A stretch of DNA of 64,000 nucleotides from contig KL647293.1 in NCBI GenBank assembly GCA_000727475.1, positions 4,190,012 through 4,254,011 of the forward strand, written 5' to 3'. The notes under the pieces are model-generated. The model was not told the DNA's origin and did not search any database. It worked only from the letters and a program-made list of their open reading frames with translations. Positions 44,940 through 54,696 of this stretch are shown one piece after another (positions within the stretch are counted from its first letter, which is position 1; the number at the start of each line of letters is the position of its first letter). This DNA comes from Sarcocystis neurona. Its lineage: Eukaryota > Apicomplexa > Conoidasida > Eucoccidiorida > Sarcocystidae. Position numbers and translations under genes: made by a program.

Positions 44940-45441
44940 GTGGAGCATACGTGGGTAGGAGGAACTGGATGCTCGAAATGAGTAGGAGCCCAACAGAATG
45001 GTTGAGGCACAACGCAGTTGTACACGTTGACGCAACAGCTCAAGGAGTCGTCAAACACAGGGCTCGGACTTCGCGTTATGCGAGGGTTTGTAATCATAGG
45101 TACATCAGTGTAAATATATATACATGTATGTCAGGTGTGCGTGCACCGTACCTACGTATGCCTCTATCCTGCCAGCCATTTTGATGCCTGTAAATACACG
45201 CTGATGGTGATGTGTGTAACTATGAAAGAGCCTTCCTCATGAAAGGGGTAAACTAAAGCGCTCGATGTTGACTTTTTGCGGCACCTATGTAACACTGATA
45301 TTCGTGTCTACACCCTTTCAAGTCAATGAGTTCATACGCTAATACACCGGTACACGTCGTATGTGTGCCGCGAGGCCAAAGCGATGCCGCAGCAGGAATC
45401 AGCTTTACAGCGACAACACACCCTTTGTCTCGATTCCTCGG
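44940..45441 (+). CDS. Two phased exons, plus strand
   Basis: Exon 44940-45099 (acceptor CGTCCTCAG) contains YVGRRNWMLEMSRSPTEWL, then VVHVDATAQGVVKHRARTSR, and ends CATAG|GTACAT in phase 2. Exon 45331-45441 is entered in phase 2, contains TPVHVVCVPRGQSDAAAGIS, then FTATTHPLSRFL, and ends at a strong CTCGG|GTGAGT donor. Both have balanced composition. They probably continue the gene at 44271 and lead to exons near 45517-45621 (ATPIAWKYRPDGRYSPVTTS), but those junctions were not resolved. Confidence 0.4.
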
Positions 45442-45649
45442 GTGAGTATTCACGTATTTATGTGTATATATACATGTGCATTCGATGACGGATACGAATA
45501 CATCTTTAATAAGCTAAACGGACTGGCGACACCCATCGCCTGGAAATATCGTCCGGACGGTCGATACAGCCCAGTTACCACATCTTTGCTTGTCCTTACC
45601 ACATGTGTACAGAGCGTAACAGGTGCGCACTGAGGCTATCAGCAGACTG

Positions 45650-46419
45650 AAAAAAAGTGCTTCTCTGTTGAAACACAGCCAGATTTCTGGCTACGTTTGG
45701 CTACTGCTTGGGCACACGGGGACGCTACTGCTGTGTACTGTAGCAGAATCTGCAGCGACAGGGTTTACGTCGAAGAAGAGGCAACAGCATGTAGGTGCCT
45801 GTACACCCCGTTTGTAGGTAACTGAAGACAAAGTGTACGCGGTTACACATAAAGTACGTCAGATCCACCTAGCTCTGCAAGGACACCAAGGTGTTGGACG
45901 TGGCATCCACCTACGGCACCGGCTGCGAGTGTACTGTCGTTTTTACGCCTCGTCTGTATCTGCACGTAGTTGTGTGAGTCCCTGTGCGTGTCTACGTGCA
46001 CGCCAGGACTCTGCAGGTGGTTTGCACAGGTATCTACGTGAAGTAAAGCTACCTCAGTATAGGGGCAAATATGTGTGACTGCTGCGGCGGCTGCGTACGT
46101 TGGAGGCGTCCACTTCGGGTATCTGAAGAGTTCCCATTCCTATCTAAGGGTTTCAGATCGTACAACAGACAGACTACCGCTGACCGAACGGTTCGTTCTG
46201 TCCTACGGTGTCTACTCGCATTTTCTTATGTGGATTTTCTCCGCAGGCATGCCTGCGCCTGCACCTGCAACCAAAGCAGAACGCCACAAGAGTCGGATGT
46301 GCGCCACGGCGTTCGAACGTCGCAGGTATGCTGCTGAAGATTCACGCAGTCAGCAGCACACGAGCTCTTGCAGATGCACCCCGCGACTGCAGATCGTCGG
46401 AGTTAATTGGTCGTCCTAA
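45650..46419 (+). CDS. Further plus-strand exons, one with a membrane-like segment
   Basis: Segment 45650-45794 reads KKCFSVETQPDFWLRLATAW, then SRICSDRVYVEEEATAC. A segment from about 45819 (KVYAVTHKVRQIHLALQGHQ) ends at AGTTGT|GTGAGT (about 45975) in phase 0. It joins in phase to exon 46062-46327, which follows TACCTCAGTATAG and contains YVGGVHFGYLKSSHSYLRVS, then LTERFVLSYGVYSHFLMWIF, then KAERHKSRMCATAFERR, ending at GCAG|GTATGC. Reading on gives a TAA at 46419. The FVLSYGVYSHFLMWIFSAG stretch could be one membrane helix. No family is recognised. Confidence 0.45.
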
Positions 46420-46666
46420 GCAAAGTCTGTCCCTGCGTTGAAAGACTAAAACACGACGTGGAGTGTTTCAGCATTTTCTGATACGCTGGCTACGTGGTGC
46501 ACTTCGCAAGCAATAGTGTATGCGTACACTGATGACGTAACACGTCATCAGCTGCCTTGGCTACCGTCGGACAAACTGCGAATGCGCTGGCTAGACGTCG
46601 TGCTCCCGTCTTCATAATCAAGCTTCACGTGCGTCACCTGCGGGAAGTCTGCTTCGCTAAATACTA

Positions 46667-47014
46667 GTGGGGGACGGGCAGCAAATCAAGTACCCTGAGC
46701 AAGTGAGCCGGATACAAAAATTCGTCTCATGCAGGAGGGAAGCAGAAAAATCGAGCTTCACCACTGTAGCACGACTACTTAAAATTTACAAAGCCAATGT
46801 CTGTTCGCATGCTGTTCTGGCTTCGACTGACGGCACGGCTTCTGCAGGTCAAAAGCGATTCAGTGCTTCCCTGGGCCCCACAAGCATGCATGAATTCTGT
46901 AACCCCATCTCCCACACAAACACGCACGCTTGCAGTGCTATTTCCACCGCCCCCAATATTCGATTCCTCCAGAATTATGCATACACCAATCCGTGCAAAT
47001 ACACAACCAAGTGA
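46667..47014 (+). CDS. Coding-like frame, plus strand
   Basis: A 115-codon frame with mixed composition (QIKYPEQVSRIQKFVSCRRE, then LLKIYKANVCSHAVLASTDG) but no ATG at its start. A donor-like GAGCAA|GTGAGC lies inside at about 46700. It may be one or two exons of the gene run that starts at 44271. The minus frame 46775-47086 competes over part of it. Confidence 0.3.
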   Translation: MGDGQQIKYPEQVSRIQKFVSCRREAEKSSFTTVARLLKIYKANVCSHAVLASTDGTASAGQKRFSASLGPTSMHEFCNPISHTNTHACSAISTAPNIRFLQNYAYTNPCKYTTK

Positions 47015-47692
47015 ACACACACACACGGAGCTTCCATGGGCCAGCACTAAACCGCTTGATGCGCGTGCACGCATGAAGCCACACATCGCGGTGCGTCTTA
47101 AATTAGACTAGTGACACCCACAAACAACGATCACATCTGACGCGGGTTGCCAACCATTCGCAGCCAATTGACAAGACACAAAAATGAACCTTCGCTGCAA
47201 AACGTCCCTATGAACATCTTCAAGCTGATGCGACACCCAAGGCGACAGAATATCGCACGCCCGGTGTAAGCCTGTTCTGTCCGCCTGCAGCCGCACACGC
47301 CATTGCAAGAGCTGCTACGGTCTGTGACGTCGAACAGATTCACCAGACTGAAATGCCAAAAGCACCACCGTCAGCGACTGAAGCAGCTGCAGCTGCGTGT
47401 GAACCGTAGCAGATGCACACGTGCAATCACAACTCGAGGGTGCGCTTGAGAGGGATGGCGTGCACGCAGGCCGAGAAAAAAAAAAGCCCACCGAGCTGCA
47501 CGGAACGTCTTAAAAAAAGAAAGAAAACCGATCTGTTCTTCTTCACAGAGAGCCGAGCACACGGATGCAGAGGAGACTTTGAACACTGCAGTCTCTATCC
47601 GTGTACAAGTACACGTTCACTAAACTTCTCACATCACGTCAGAGATAGGTGCCGCAGATCCTCTTTCCTGAGGACACGGCCGCAGCAACTGC

Positions 47693-47905
47693 ATGCCTAG
47701 GGGAGCAGCAATTACTGCTCACACACTCAGCAGGAGTGAATCGGCTTGGGATACAGGGCACTCGTGCAAGACGTGGAAAAAAATGACTCGGCCCGCTGCA
47801 CGCGAAAAAACACGCAACCCTCTCCTACTTTCTGCAGGACTGCGCACGCCTGCAAAGACAAGAAACAGAAAAGTAGTTCCTAAATCGATGAAACTCGTTC
47901 TCTGA
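47693..47905 (+). CDS. Small basic ORF, plus strand
   Basis: From an ATG at 47693 the frame encodes 70 residues rich in Lys/Arg/Thr (DTGHSCKTWKKMTRPAAREK, then RTPAKTRNRKVVPKSMKLVL). It could be a small protein or an exon. The antisense frame is Val/Phe/Arg-rich. No function is recognised. Confidence 0.3.
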   Translation: MPRGAAITAHTLSRSESAWDTGHSCKTWKKMTRPAAREKTRNPLLLSAGLRTPAKTRNRKVVPKSMKLVL

Positions 47906-48085
47906 CGAACTCGTACAGGAAACGAACGTGGACGCCTTGTTAGGCGGAGTACGCGTGACATCCCTTGCACACATGCAGACAACAAAAACATCTCCTACCC
48001 CTGCCGTCTACTACTATTTCCCCTGCACAGAGCAAGTTAACCAGCTCTGCCTCACACGGAAGCACAGGGGGGGTTATTCTCCCCT

Positions 48086-48421
48086 TTGTTGTACATCGCG
48101 AGACCTTTTTCACACGCTCTTCGGCACGAAATACGGATGGGTTTCTTCAACCCGGAATTTCTTCGCTCTCCTCTCCTTTCGCACCAACTTTCTGCAGCTT
48201 TCTCCTCTACGCAGATTCTTGACGCTGTGATTATCCTGCGCGCGAAAAGCAGAGTGGAAAAGTTTCTCACGAAAGTGAATGCGTCACCTCTCCGTAGAAA
48301 TAACTGCGGGGTAACACGTGGCACGGCAAAAGCGGCACCTCCCACCGCGCGTGCACGGAACGCGCCACCGCAGTTTTTTCTTCTGCAAGGAATGACGCCC
48401 GGTCTCCTCCTGCGTATCTGA
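48086..48421 (+). CDS. Coding-like frame, plus strand
   Basis: 111 codons with balanced composition: RPFSHALRHEIRMGFFNPEF, then SSTQILDAVIILRAKSRVEK, then TKVNASPLRRNNCGVTRG. The first residue is not ATG, so this is likely an exon. It is followed by another plus frame at 48550. The minus frame 48052-48426 is the main competitor. No family is recognised. Confidence 0.35.
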   Translation: MLYIARPFSHALRHEIRMGFFNPEFLRSPLLSHQLSAAFSSTQILDAVIILRAKSRVEKFLTKVNASPLRRNNCGVTRGTAKAAPPTARARNAPPQFFLLQGMTPGLLLRI

Positions 48422-48549
48422 AACATTTTCCGAAAGGCGCCAACGGGTGAATCATCTCAACATGGGCATACGGCGGCAACTGTGTTTCGCCATCTTCAGT
48501 AACTGCTGCCTGTTTTCCGTGCGTTTCAAACTGCCCTCTTGCACTGGAC

Positions 48550-48894
48550 GTGCAGCCCCCTCCTCACACTGCGACTGCGCGGAAACTCCTGTTGCGATAC
48601 AAACGGAGTCACCTCCTTGAATTCACACAGCCGCGGTGCGAAACGTCGTCCTCCCCGAAGAATATTGCCGACGTTTTTCTTTCCCGTGTCTCTTTCTTTC
48701 TTGCTGTGGACAGCTGGGGAGTCGCTAGTTCTCTCGACTCGCCTGCACTCTACTGCGTGCCACGAATCTCGTCTACTTCACGCAGCTCAGTTCCTCAAGA
48801 CAAAACATTCCTTGCGGACTGGCCTAAGCCTTCTATTACGGCAGACGCAGTGCGGGTTTCGCCACCGAGACGCAATCACGCACGCGCCGAGTAA
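48550..48894 (+). CDS. Coding-like frame, plus strand
   Basis: 114 codons reading TARKLLLRYKRSHLLEFTQP, then SSPKNIADVFLSRVSFFLAV, then QDKTFLADWPKPSITADAVR, ending in TAA. There is no ATG start. A second plus frame over the same DNA (48539-49105, Leu/Ser/Arg-rich) is longer but lower in quality. It probably continues the exon run. Confidence 0.35.
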   Translation: MQPPPHTATARKLLLRYKRSHLLEFTQPRCETSSSPKNIADVFLSRVSFFLAVDSWGVASSLDSPALYCVPRISSTSRSSVPQDKTFLADWPKPSITADAVRVSPPRRNHARAE

Positions 48895-49105
48895 ACATCG
48901 GCTCGGTCAGCCGCACCTCGCTCCGAGACCCAGCCGTTCCGCTGCTGTTCGTCCACACAGCAGCATCATCCCCCATGCGTTCCTGCCGCTCCTGCTCCTG
49001 CCCCTCCACTGCAGCGATATAGCGGAGCCCACGCCGGCGCGCACGGGCCCGCTATGTTGCAGCAGACGTTCAGGCTGCTGCGGCATAGCCCCAGCACAAC
49101 TCTAA

Positions 49106-49440
49106 AGCGCAGCACTTCGGCGAACACACGGCCTACTCCTACGAATAAACTACATGTAGAGAGACACGTTTGCTCTGATGGGCAGCCCTTTATACGTGTT
49201 CGGCTATAATGTAACAGACGTTCGTGGGCAACTCCGCCTTCACCGCCTGCGCCAACATACGTGTACTACGCACGTAGTTACATACAGAGAAACACCTGTG
49301 ATACACATAGACCGGAAGAGTGAATTCGATTAATTTACAATCTATATGTATACAGGGGCATGCATATACACATGTGTGTATACAGATCTATGATACACGT
49401 GTCAAGAATTAAAAAAGAAAGCCGCCGCGCTTTCGCTTGT
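49106..49440. other. No gene seen
   Basis: Unique sequence with a short TATA/CATA patch near 49345-49400. No frame of useful length. Confidence 0.6.
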
Positions 49441-49454
49441 CATCGCTGCTGCTG

Positions 49455-50012
49455 ATGAAAATTAAGCGGCCACACCGTATGTCTCTGTCGCTTCCGCTGT
49501 TACGCTTCGTTGCAGCGGCACGTGGAAACTTTTCCCGCGTCGGCTGTTCCACGCGACAGCAACAGCAGCAGCTTTTCCTTCCCTACGCCGCAGGTGTTCT
49601 TCCCCGCCTCAGCAGCATACTCTGCAACGCGTGTGCAAAGGCGTGCCCCCCTGTGCCCAGGCGGCACCTGCACACACGCTGCTCCCGCCACCACTTAACA
49701 CATACGCCAGCGGTCTCCGGTTGCTACCCCACACCGCAGAACTGCCTCTGTGTACAACAGATAAAAATTACACACCTCACCAGGACCAACGCGCTATCCT
49801 GCATGCAGCACAACACCAAACACGTCCGACTCCTCCTCTCGTTTTCTCCTCCCGACGCCTCCTTCTCTTCCTCCCCTAACCGCCAGCCTCGACACCAGTG
49901 CAAAGGAACATCACTTGGTGCAGCCAACGCGGCAAAGAAGCCTTCACAGGCAGCAACAGCTGCTACACCCGGGGCATATCTGCGCCACCGCCGCTCCGGC
50001 ACCGCTTCTTGA
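49455..50012 (+). CDS. Hypothetical 185-residue protein, possible organellar presequence
   Basis: The ATG at 49455 opens a frame with a basic/hydrophobic N terminus (MKIKRPHRMSLSLPLLRFVA, then ARGNFSRVG) that resembles a mitochondrial presequence. Next come a short Gln run, a Cys/His/Arg-rich centre (CNACAKACPPVPRRHLHTRC) and an Ala/Thr/Ser-rich end. The CxxC-like pair (CNAC, then KACPPV) is not a recognised zinc finger. It is convergent with the hexose transporter, whose stop is at 50493. The minus strand offers shorter frames. No family is recognised. Confidence 0.4.
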   Translation: MKIKRPHRMSLSLPLLRFVAAARGNFSRVGCSTRQQQQQLFLPYAAGVLPRLSSILCNACAKACPPVPRRHLHTRCSRHHLTHTPAVSGCYPTPQNCLCVQQIKITHLTRTNALSCMQHNTKHVRLLLSFSPPDASFSSSPNRQPRHQCKGTSLGAANAAKKPSQAATAATPGAYLRHRRSGTAS

Positions 50013-50492
50013 CAGCCGCCGCCAAAGCAGTTGTCTTTGCAAAAAAGCAGCCCGCTGCACCCGGCAGCATTAGCGGGAGGACCTGCACTCGCAGACCGAA
50101 AGTTTTACTGCTCCGCTGCAGTGGCAGCAGCGCGCCATGCAGCTCATCAAGTTGGTGGCTGACAGGTTGCTTCGAACGCCTCGTGTTTGTCCTGCCCGTT
50201 GCTTCTGTGCTGTCGACGCAAAGAGCGAGAACCTAACTAACACGATACAACACAGCAACTGCCTCTCGTCAGAAGAGATTGTTTATTCGTTGCTGCTGCT
50301 GTCATGTGTTTGCTGTTGCAATTAACTGTACGTCTGTTCTGCACCTTGACGAGACACACAGTCCTGGACTCGCCCAGGTCGTTCTTCGTCCCCCTACCTG
50401 ACACCGCGCCCGGCCCAGAAAAAAATGTCCACAAGAGGAAGCACACACATTCACACACGTTTCCGGCTGCACAAGGGCCGTGTCTGAGGGAC

Positions 50493-52670
50493 TTAGACGT
50501 AGTACCCTTCATGTGGGCGAGCCACGCCTTCATGCGCAAGGCCTGCGCCGGCGCCGCTAGCCGCCGTGTCGACACCACCACCCCCGTGACCGAGCGGCAC
50601 TGAGGATTCGCCTACATGTGCAAACATGTTTGCAGCAGCAGCGTCTGAGGTTTGGCGCGTCTGCTGAGCGGGGATGCCGGCAGCCGGAGCGACTTTTGTA
50701 GGGTGCACTCCGCTGACGCTTCCCGTGCTCGTTGCTTCGTTAGTGGCGCTGCTGTTGTGCGGGACGAGATCCGCCGAAGCAGAGGGACTAGTTTTGCTGC
50801 CAGCTCTGCCGAGGGTCGCAGCCGCGCCAGGGGCACCTGCTGCTCCTCCGAGGGTTGTGCCCGCGGTGCCCGGCACACCCGCCGCGGCAACTCCTCCTCT
50901 GCCGGGCGCGGCGCCTTCTTCCGCGCGTTGCTGGCCGTAGAAGAAGCTCGGATTGAGTTTGTCTATGAAGGCGCTGCCGCTGACGGCTCGATGTTTGCCT
51001 TTGAAGTACGGAGAGTCTTCAATAGACAGGCCCTTCGTTTCTTTCACAAAGAGAACCGTCACAACGAGAATGATGAGCAGCGCCCCGGTGCAAAGACCTA
51101 CAAAGACCGTGAAGCTGGAATTCAAGAGGAAATCAGAGGGCAGGACGATGCACACGGTCGCGACCCAGTTCAGCGCAGACGCGAGCCCTGCAGCGCCCTG
51201 CTTGATCTCCGGAGGGAAGATTTCATGCAGGTAGATCCACAGCACGGGGCCGTAGCCGACGGCGAAGCCGACAATAAAAACGTACACGCAGGCTACAGTT
51301 GTCCACTGGATCGCAGTGCTGGTGCGGTCGATGAGATTCGCAATAAATGCCACGCCCATCGCAACAAACTGCACCGTCATCGAGAAGAGCAACAGGGTGC
51401 GGCGCCCAAGCGTATCCACAAGAGGCACCGTTATAATTGTTAGGACCACATTGAGCGCGGCAAATCCGACGGTGAGACCCGTGATGGTGCTCGCAGGCAG
51501 TTTCAGGCTGACGTAAAGGTTGTTGCTGTTCGCAACAAGGACGTTGATGCCGCTGAATTGCTGGAAGATACTGAGCAGACAGGCTATGACAATGACGTGT
51601 CTGTACGCCGAGTGGTGGACGACCGCCTTCCACAGGTTGAGCTGCTGGGCGCGCTGAATTTTCATCTCGTAATGGCCCTGGAGCAGCCGGTGCATCTCTG
51701 TGTCGACGTCCTCGCGGCCGTAAATCTCGCGGAGGAGCGCAGCCGCCTTGGCGCGCTGTTTCTTCTCCATCATGTAGTGCGGAGTCTCGAACGGGAAGAC
51801 CCAGATGTACAAGAGGATCGCGACGAAACTGACCAACAAGGGGAATCCGAGCAAAACGCGCCACCACGCTCGCTGAAAAGTACTCACGACGTAGATCGTT
51901 TTGTCGGCCGGAGCCTCGCCAAATGCGAGACCCAACACCGTGCCGAAGAAGATCCCAACTGTGATGAGCAGCTGGTGGAACGTCCCGAAGAACCCTCGGC
52001 TGTTATCGGGAGTGACCTCTGCAATGTACATCGGGACGCAGACCGTAAACAGGCCCACAGAAACACCGACTACAAGACGTGCCAACAACAAAGACACAAA
52101 GCCCTCGGCACCTGCAGACAAGCCGCTGCCCAACATACACAGGCAGTGGGTACTCAACAAAGCCATGCGGCGCCCGAAGTCCGTGACCCTGCCACCCACG
52201 AGACAGCCGACCGCCGCCCCGACAAACACAGCTGTTGTCACAAGCGAGCCGTACAAAAGACCTTGGTCACAGCCTATGTAGTGGCCCCCATCCGAGTCTT
52301 TGCACCAGCCGAAGTCCAACACAACAAACGCTTTCGAAGTATTCAAGGCAGCCAGGTTATAGCCAAACTGAAAGGAGCCGAGCACGGCGACAGCCACCAG
52401 CTGCGCCGGCACACTGAGGCGCGCGCATGCTCGAGAGCCATACGTGTCGGGGGGAATGTCCCACAAAGACTCTGCCTCGCGTTTCAACGTTTTCGGTACC
52501 CGCAAGGCGCCCGGCGCAGTTGCTGTACCTCCTCCTCCGCCTTCTGCTGCGCCAAGTGCGCCGGCAGCAGGCGCCCCGGCTGCTGGTGCCTTGCCGCCCC
52601 CCCCTCGAATTCCTCCACCCACAACGGTCCCAGAGCCAGTGCTCGCTAACAATGTGCCCTTCTCTGCCAT
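50493..52670 (-). CDS. Hexose (sugar porter) transporter, 725 residues
   Basis: This is a major-facilitator sugar porter, expected to carry glucose or fructose across the parasite plasma membrane, and most like the apicomplexan GT1/HT1 group (inference). It is a single exon from the ATG at 52670. An Ala/Gly/Thr-rich N-terminal extension of about 80 residues precedes twelve hydrophobic segments. Signatures seen: GGRVTDFGRR at about 159-168, RLVVGVSVGLFTVCVPMYIA at about 198-217, the QQFSGIN motif at about 370-376, VDTLGRRTLL at about 418-427, GYGPVLWIYLHEIFPPEIK at about 472-490, and VKETKGLS at about 542-549. A long Ala/Gly/Ser/Thr-rich tail of about 150 residues follows, unusual for the family. 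The lack of introns contrasts with OLA1. No key motif is missing. Confidence 0.93.
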   Translation of the reverse strand: MAEKGTLLASTGSGTVVGGGIRGGGGKAPAAGAPAAGALGAAEGGGGGTATAPGALRVPKTLKREAESLWDIPPDTYGSRACARLSVPAQLVAVAVLGSFQFGYNLAALNTSKAFVVLDFGWCKDSDGGHYIGCDQGLLYGSLVTTAVFVGAAVGCLVGGRVTDFGRRMALLSTHCLCMLGSGLSAGAEGFVSLLLARLVVGVSVGLFTVCVPMYIAEVTPDNSRGFFGTFHQLLITVGIFFGTVLGLAFGEAPADKTIYVVSTFQRAWWRVLLGFPLLVSFVAILLYIWVFPFETPHYMMEKKQRAKAAALLREIYGREDVDTEMHRLLQGHYEMKIQRAQQLNLWKAVVHHSAYRHVIVIACLLSIFQQFSGINVLVANSNNLYVSLKLPASTITGLTVGFAALNVVLTIITVPLVDTLGRRTLLLFSMTVQFVAMGVAFIANLIDRTSTAIQWTTVACVYVFIVGFAVGYGPVLWIYLHEIFPPEIKQGAAGLASALNWVATVCIVLPSDFLLNSSFTVFVGLCTGALLIILVVTVLFVKETKGLSIEDSPYFKGKHRAVSGSAFIDKLNPSFFYGQQRAEEGAAPGRGGVAAAGVPGTAGTTLGGAAGAPGAAATLGRAGSKTSPSASADLVPHNSSATNEATSTGSVSGVHPTKVAPAAGIPAQQTRQTSDAAAANMFAHVGESSVPLGHGGGGVDTAASGAGAGLAHEGVARPHEGYYV

Positions 52671-52842
52671 CGTCGTAGCCGAAGGAGGCGCGACACGGGG
52701 GCACTGTCAGGAAGCAGAAATGGGAAACAAACGGTGGGAAGGAAGGAAATCGCAGCGAAGGCGGGAAAGGACGTGGAAGTCGGGGAACGGAGGGGGAATA
52801 CAATGAAAGAAGGGAGGGAGACCGCAGAGAGCAGACGACGCG

Positions 52843-53187
52843 TTGTTCCACCCGGAAAACGGCGACAAGGAGAATAACGGGACAATCCCTAATTGTGAAC
52901 GACGCAGGAAAAAGGTCGATGATGACAAACGAACGAAGAGTCCATCTGCGCTCGAACTCTTCTGCTGTGCATCACTGGCGCTGAAATGTGCGAAGAGCGA
53001 CCGAGTTCCTCCTCCAGGAGTACCGGCCGGAGCAAAACCCAAGACCAGCAGGTGGCGCGTCCGCGTACGGTCGCGGTGGCCTACAGGTAGTCGGTGGTGC
53101 TGCCGGAGAGCGGGCCGGAGCCAGCCGGAAAAGAAAAGGCGCAAAATAACAAATGAGACACAAATAAATGTCGTTCGTAAAAACTGA
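52843..53187 (+). CDS. Coding-like frame upstream of the transporter, plus strand
   Basis: A 114-codon plus frame with charged composition: HPENGDKENNGTIPNCERRR, then KVDDDKRTKSPSALELFCCA, then EKKRRKITNETQINVVRKN. It begins 170 bp upstream of the transporter ATG, on the other strand. Its first codon is TTG, so it would be an exon or lie in the transporter 5' leader. No family is recognised. Confidence 0.35.
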   Translation: MFHPENGDKENNGTIPNCERRRKKVDDDKRTKSPSALELFCCASLALKCAKSDRVPPPGVPAGAKPKTSRWRVRVRSRWPTGSRWCCRRAGRSQPEKKRRKITNETQINVVRKN

Positions 53188-53348
53188 GACGCAGGTTCAT
53201 GGGGAATCCGCTTCCGGGCGGCGACGGGTCACGGAGGAAGGGAGAGTGAGCAGGAGGATGCGTTGACTACCGCTGCGGGGAAGACGAATGCCGCGCGTGT
53301 CATCAGCCCGCGAACAGGTGCAGCAGCGACCGCACCGTGGAATTGTAC

Positions 53349-53927
53349 ATGCACGGCAAGATATGCACAGGACGCAATGTACCTGTGTTCGTAAAGCAGA
53401 TGCTACGCAGGGGTCTGGCGTGTGTGGAGGAAAACTGGCTCGACAGAAAGAAAAGTCAGGACGTGCGCCAGCCGTCGGCGTGCAGGAGTTTTCCCCGCGT
53501 CGCAGGAAAACCAAAGACGAAACGGAACTCAGACGATGCAACGCTCAGCGATGCGGCTGCCATGGTAGCAGACGGGGGGACGATGAAACGTTCCACACAA
53601 GGTAAGTGCCGTAAAGCGTTTAGGCGTCGACAAAGTGAAGATGCTCGGGGGCGCGCTGGACCGGAGCTCCCAACGGCAGCGGCGGTGGCAAAGAACGCGG
53701 AACACGACTGCGGCCGGCGTTCAGCGAAGAAACTCGCCTTGGAAGGGAGCTTTTTAAAGACGCACTTCGCCCCGACACGACGACATCATAGCTGCAGCGA
53801 CAACAGTTGTAGCGCGCACGCGGGAACGGAGAAACGGAAGTGCAGGGGCATCAAAAGCAGTAGCTGCAGCGGCGCAGCAGTGTGGTGCTTGGCAGAGACG
53901 GTTGCGAACACACGGGCAAGGCGATGA
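53349..53927 (+). CDS. Hypothetical plus-strand protein or exon, Cys-containing
   Basis: From the ATG at 53349 the frame runs 192 codons (MHGKICTGRNVPVFVKQMLR, then LACVEENWLDRKKSQDV). It is open upstream to about 53250, where it is Cys-rich (YRCGEDECRACHQPANRC), suggesting the true exon starts earlier at an AG near 53250. A near-perfect donor, CAAG|GTAAGTGCC, lies at 53601-53602, so the exon may end there. Beyond it the frame stays open and Lys/Ala/Ser-rich to a TGA. The Cys spacing (C-x4-C-x2-C-x6-C) could bind zinc, but matches no family I recognise. Confidence 0.4.
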   Translation: MHGKICTGRNVPVFVKQMLRRGLACVEENWLDRKKSQDVRQPSACRSFPRVAGKPKTKRNSDDATLSDAAAMVADGGTMKRSTQGKCRKAFRRRQSEDARGRAGPELPTAAAVAKNAEHDCGRRSAKKLALEGSFLKTHFAPTRRHHSCSDNSCSAHAGTEKRKCRGIKSSSCSGAAVWCLAETVANTRARR

Positions 53928-54225
53928 GCTGGTGTGAATCAAGAGTAGACAAATTCACTGTCAAGCGCCGCTAACGCCCGGGGATGTATCTACCTCACCG
54001 TCACCAGACTGTACAGCCAAGGGTCGCCCCGCTAAACGAACTGGGGTGGTGGTCGTGCACGTGCTAAGCGGTAGCACGGGTAGTACTTGTTGTTGTCGTT
54101 ACAAGCCGGACGGGCGTCGCGCTTCACTGCCGGGCTGTACACATGTATACAAGGGTACGTAACGCAACAACGGCGGCGAATCAAAAGCGCGAAGCATAGA
54201 TACTCCGTATTCCTGTACCCGCAGT

Positions 54226-54467
54226 TTAGCCGAAACACCAGCAGCAGTAAGCACGGAGGAACACAACCCACCGTAAGTGGAGTCAAACCACGGGGTGCTG
54301 CTCTGCCAGCAGTAGCAGCCGTGAAAAGTGCAGCAGCGTCTACTGCACCCGCAACGGTACGCCGCGGCTCTGCAAGCACGACAGGGAGCAATACGCCGCA
54401 GCTGCCAGTGTTGTCACTGAGCAGCAGCGTAACTCCGATGTCAGCGAAAATGCTCTCTGAGCGTTAG
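54226..54467 (+). CDS. Candidate terminal exon, Ser/Thr/Ala-rich
   Basis: After a CCTGTACCCGCAG acceptor the plus frame reads FSRNTSSSKHGGTQPTVSGV, then RGSASTTGSNTPQLPVLSLS, ending in MSAKMLSER and a TAG. The phase (0) does not match the donor at 53601, so another exon would be needed between. The minus strand of 54032-54391 is also open and membrane-like. Confidence 0.3.
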
Positions 54468-54696
54468 AAACGGCGGCGGATGGAGCAGAGGGCACGGCGT
54501 CGCACTGCAGCTGCCGCGGCGAGGAGGAGCGATCGAGAGAGGGACACCATGGCAAGAAGAAAGCAATCAAACACGAAGGGAGGGAAGGCACGGGCAGTAC
54601 GGCAGGGTGCGCAGTGTTACCACCAGCACCACCGTCTCCCGGGGAACAGCCTCACTTGAAGCAACGGCACTTTAGCTGCATCGCAGCCGCAACAGT

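Noticed and set aside
44271..48894. Degenerate retrotransposon explaining the run of open frames
   Set aside because: No reverse transcriptase, integrase, protease or LTR signatures were recognised, and several segments are bounded by good splice sites.
51558..52649. 363-codon plus-strand ORF inside the transporter gene
   Set aside because: It is the antisense shadow of the hexose transporter, which has clear sugar-porter motifs on the minus strand.
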